Below are positions 20,289 through 20,871 of a DNA stretch of 20,871 nt, piece after piece; the first letter of the stretch is position 1; the number at the start of each line of letters is the position of its first letter. Below the pieces are notes generated by a model. That model did not search any database, was not told the origin of the DNA, and worked only from the letters and a program-made list of their open reading frames with translations. The translations under genes and the position numbers were made by a program. This DNA comes from Candidatus Daviesbacteria bacterium RIFCSPLOWO2_02_FULL_41_8 (lineage in GTDB: Bacteria; Patescibacteriota; Microgenomatia; Daviesbacterales; UBA10151), in the NCBI GenBank assembly GCA_001777455.1, contig MFDZ01000028.1:36863-57733 (forward strand). The letters run 5' to 3'.

Positions 20289-20871
20289 TTATGTCCCCAG
20301 GAAGTAAATAATTCCCAGTACTAATACTGCCCAGATTATTACAGCAGCAAGCAAGGGAGTGTCGGTCAGGATAATCCGCTCCGGTGATTCACCCTCTTTC
20401 TTCTCATAAATAATATAGAGATATCTCATCACGGCAAAAAGCACAATAGGCACTGTGGCCATTAAGTATTTAGCTTCGGTTAAAGGCAGTTCAAAGCCGC
20501 CAAGTAAATTGGAAATTACCTTTCGTGCATGTATAGGAGGCTGCAGGAAAGCAAAAAAAGCATATGTTAACCAGGCGGAATTGGCAAACATGGAGGTTAA
20601 ACTGTCCAGCAAATTTTCCGGATAATGAAGCAGGGTTTCCCGGTGGTGGGCGGCTTGGGAAGTCAGCAAAGTTCTCTCAGACCGCCTTTTTCCTACTGCC
20701 AGAAACAAGGCAAAGCTAGTAATTGACAGCAAAAACCAGACATTTAAATGGGCATCTATGGCCCAAACGCCTGCATATACCCGAAGGACAAACCCGGCTG
20801 CAATAACTAATATATCAATTAAAATAATTTGTTTGAGATAAGCGGAATAAAAAATCTGCATGATTAAATAC
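20289..20871 (-). CDS. UbiA-family prenyltransferase, probably decaprenyl-phosphate phosphoribosyltransferase-like (5' end cut off)
   Basis: The frame is open through the window edge, with Y-L-I preceding the internal Met at 20861, so this is the C-terminal 193 residues of a longer protein rather than a complete 190-residue one. About five membrane helices remain. FYSAYLKQIILIDILVIA followed by GFVLRVYAG, then FLAVGKRRSE, resembles the second half of the UbiA members that put phosphoribose on polyprenyl phosphate, the first step of arabinan precursor synthesis in actinobacteria. The N-terminal NDxxD motif would lie outside the window. Such a carrier lipid could serve cell-surface glycan synthesis. 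The UbiA superfamily is clear; the phosphoribosyl subtype is likely. Confidence 0.82.
   Translation of the reverse strand, partial: YLIMQIFYSAYLKQIILIDILVIAAGFVLRVYAGVWAIDAHLNVWFLLSITSFALFLAVGKRRSERTLLTSQAAHHRETLLHYPENLLDSLTSMFANSAWLTYAFFAFLQPPIHARKVISNLLGGFELPLTEAKYLMATVPIVLFAVMRYLYIIYEKKEGESPERIILTDTPLLAAVIIWAVLVLGIIYFLGT

Noticed and set aside
20289..20861. Complete 190-residue UbiA-like protein starting at the Met at 20861
   Set aside because: The frame continues to the window edge, and the visible part corresponds only to the second half of the family. The gene is cut by the window rather than truncated.
1..20871. tRNA, rRNA, insertion-sequence transposase or integrase genes
   Set aside because: None was recognised. 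No reading frame has transposase or recombinase motifs and no tRNA cloverleaf was noticed by eye. A covariance-model scan would be needed to exclude small RNAs.

Overview
The window looks like a chromosome segment from a Patescibacteria/CPR bacterium, most likely Microgenomates-like. This is an inference from gene content and style: small genes packed tightly, single-pass membrane-anchored exported proteins without lipoboxes, a VanW protein, an UbiA prenyltransferase of the decaprenyl-phosphate phosphoribosyltransferase type, QKGF-type N-termini and abundant short palindromic repeats. TGA works as a stop at the ends of several genes (groES, the sensor-like gene, the cupredoxin gene), which argues against the recoded Gracilibacteria/Absconditabacteria lineages. 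No rRNA, tRNA, CRISPR array, transposase or integrase was recognised.

Layout. 1-1600 (minus): a PfkB/adenosine-kinase-like gene followed by the start of ahcY, together an S-adenosylhomocysteine disposal pair, with a two-hairpin repeat between them. 1648-5973 (plus): an accessory block of six small genes (a short unknown, a hygromycin-kinase-like APH, a lincosamide-nucleotidyltransferase-like protein, a possible NlpC/P60-like protein, a NYN nuclease and a second unknown), separated by degenerate copies of shared repeats. 5984-8178 (minus): VanW-family envelope protein and a small nucleotidyltransferase. 8264-11180 (plus): membrane-anchored sugar-type solute-binding protein directly followed by a membrane protein with a degenerate histidine-kinase core. 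11238-14235 (plus): large exported multidomain glycoside hydrolase plus a cupredoxin-like protein. 14285-15301 (minus): murB. 15418-18087 (plus): groES, groEL and a bacterial PH-domain membrane protein. 18101-20871: M23 peptidase (minus), PEGA/SH3 protein (plus), Crp/Fnr regulator and an UbiA-family gene cut by the window end (both minus).

Three themes stand out. First, promoter-proximal genes usually lack a Shine-Dalgarno sequence and have a TATAAT-like box ending 6-9 nt before the start codon, which predicts leaderless mRNAs. Several downstream genes in operons (ahcY, groEL, the cupredoxin) do have a Shine-Dalgarno sequence. Second, palindromic repeats appear to do work here. One accessory-block family places a -35-like TTGCMC exactly 17 bp from a TARAAT box in three independent copies, each upstream of a gene. 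Another, a hairpin pair with GTCAT/ATGAC ends, sits just upstream of second genes in two operons, supplies a -35-like ATGACA to vanW, and in one case lies in frame inside murB. Third, the solute-binding protein/pseudo-kinase pair with no permease looks like a small surface sensing unit.

Functions rest on motifs read by eye. No database search, folding calculation or alignment was run.
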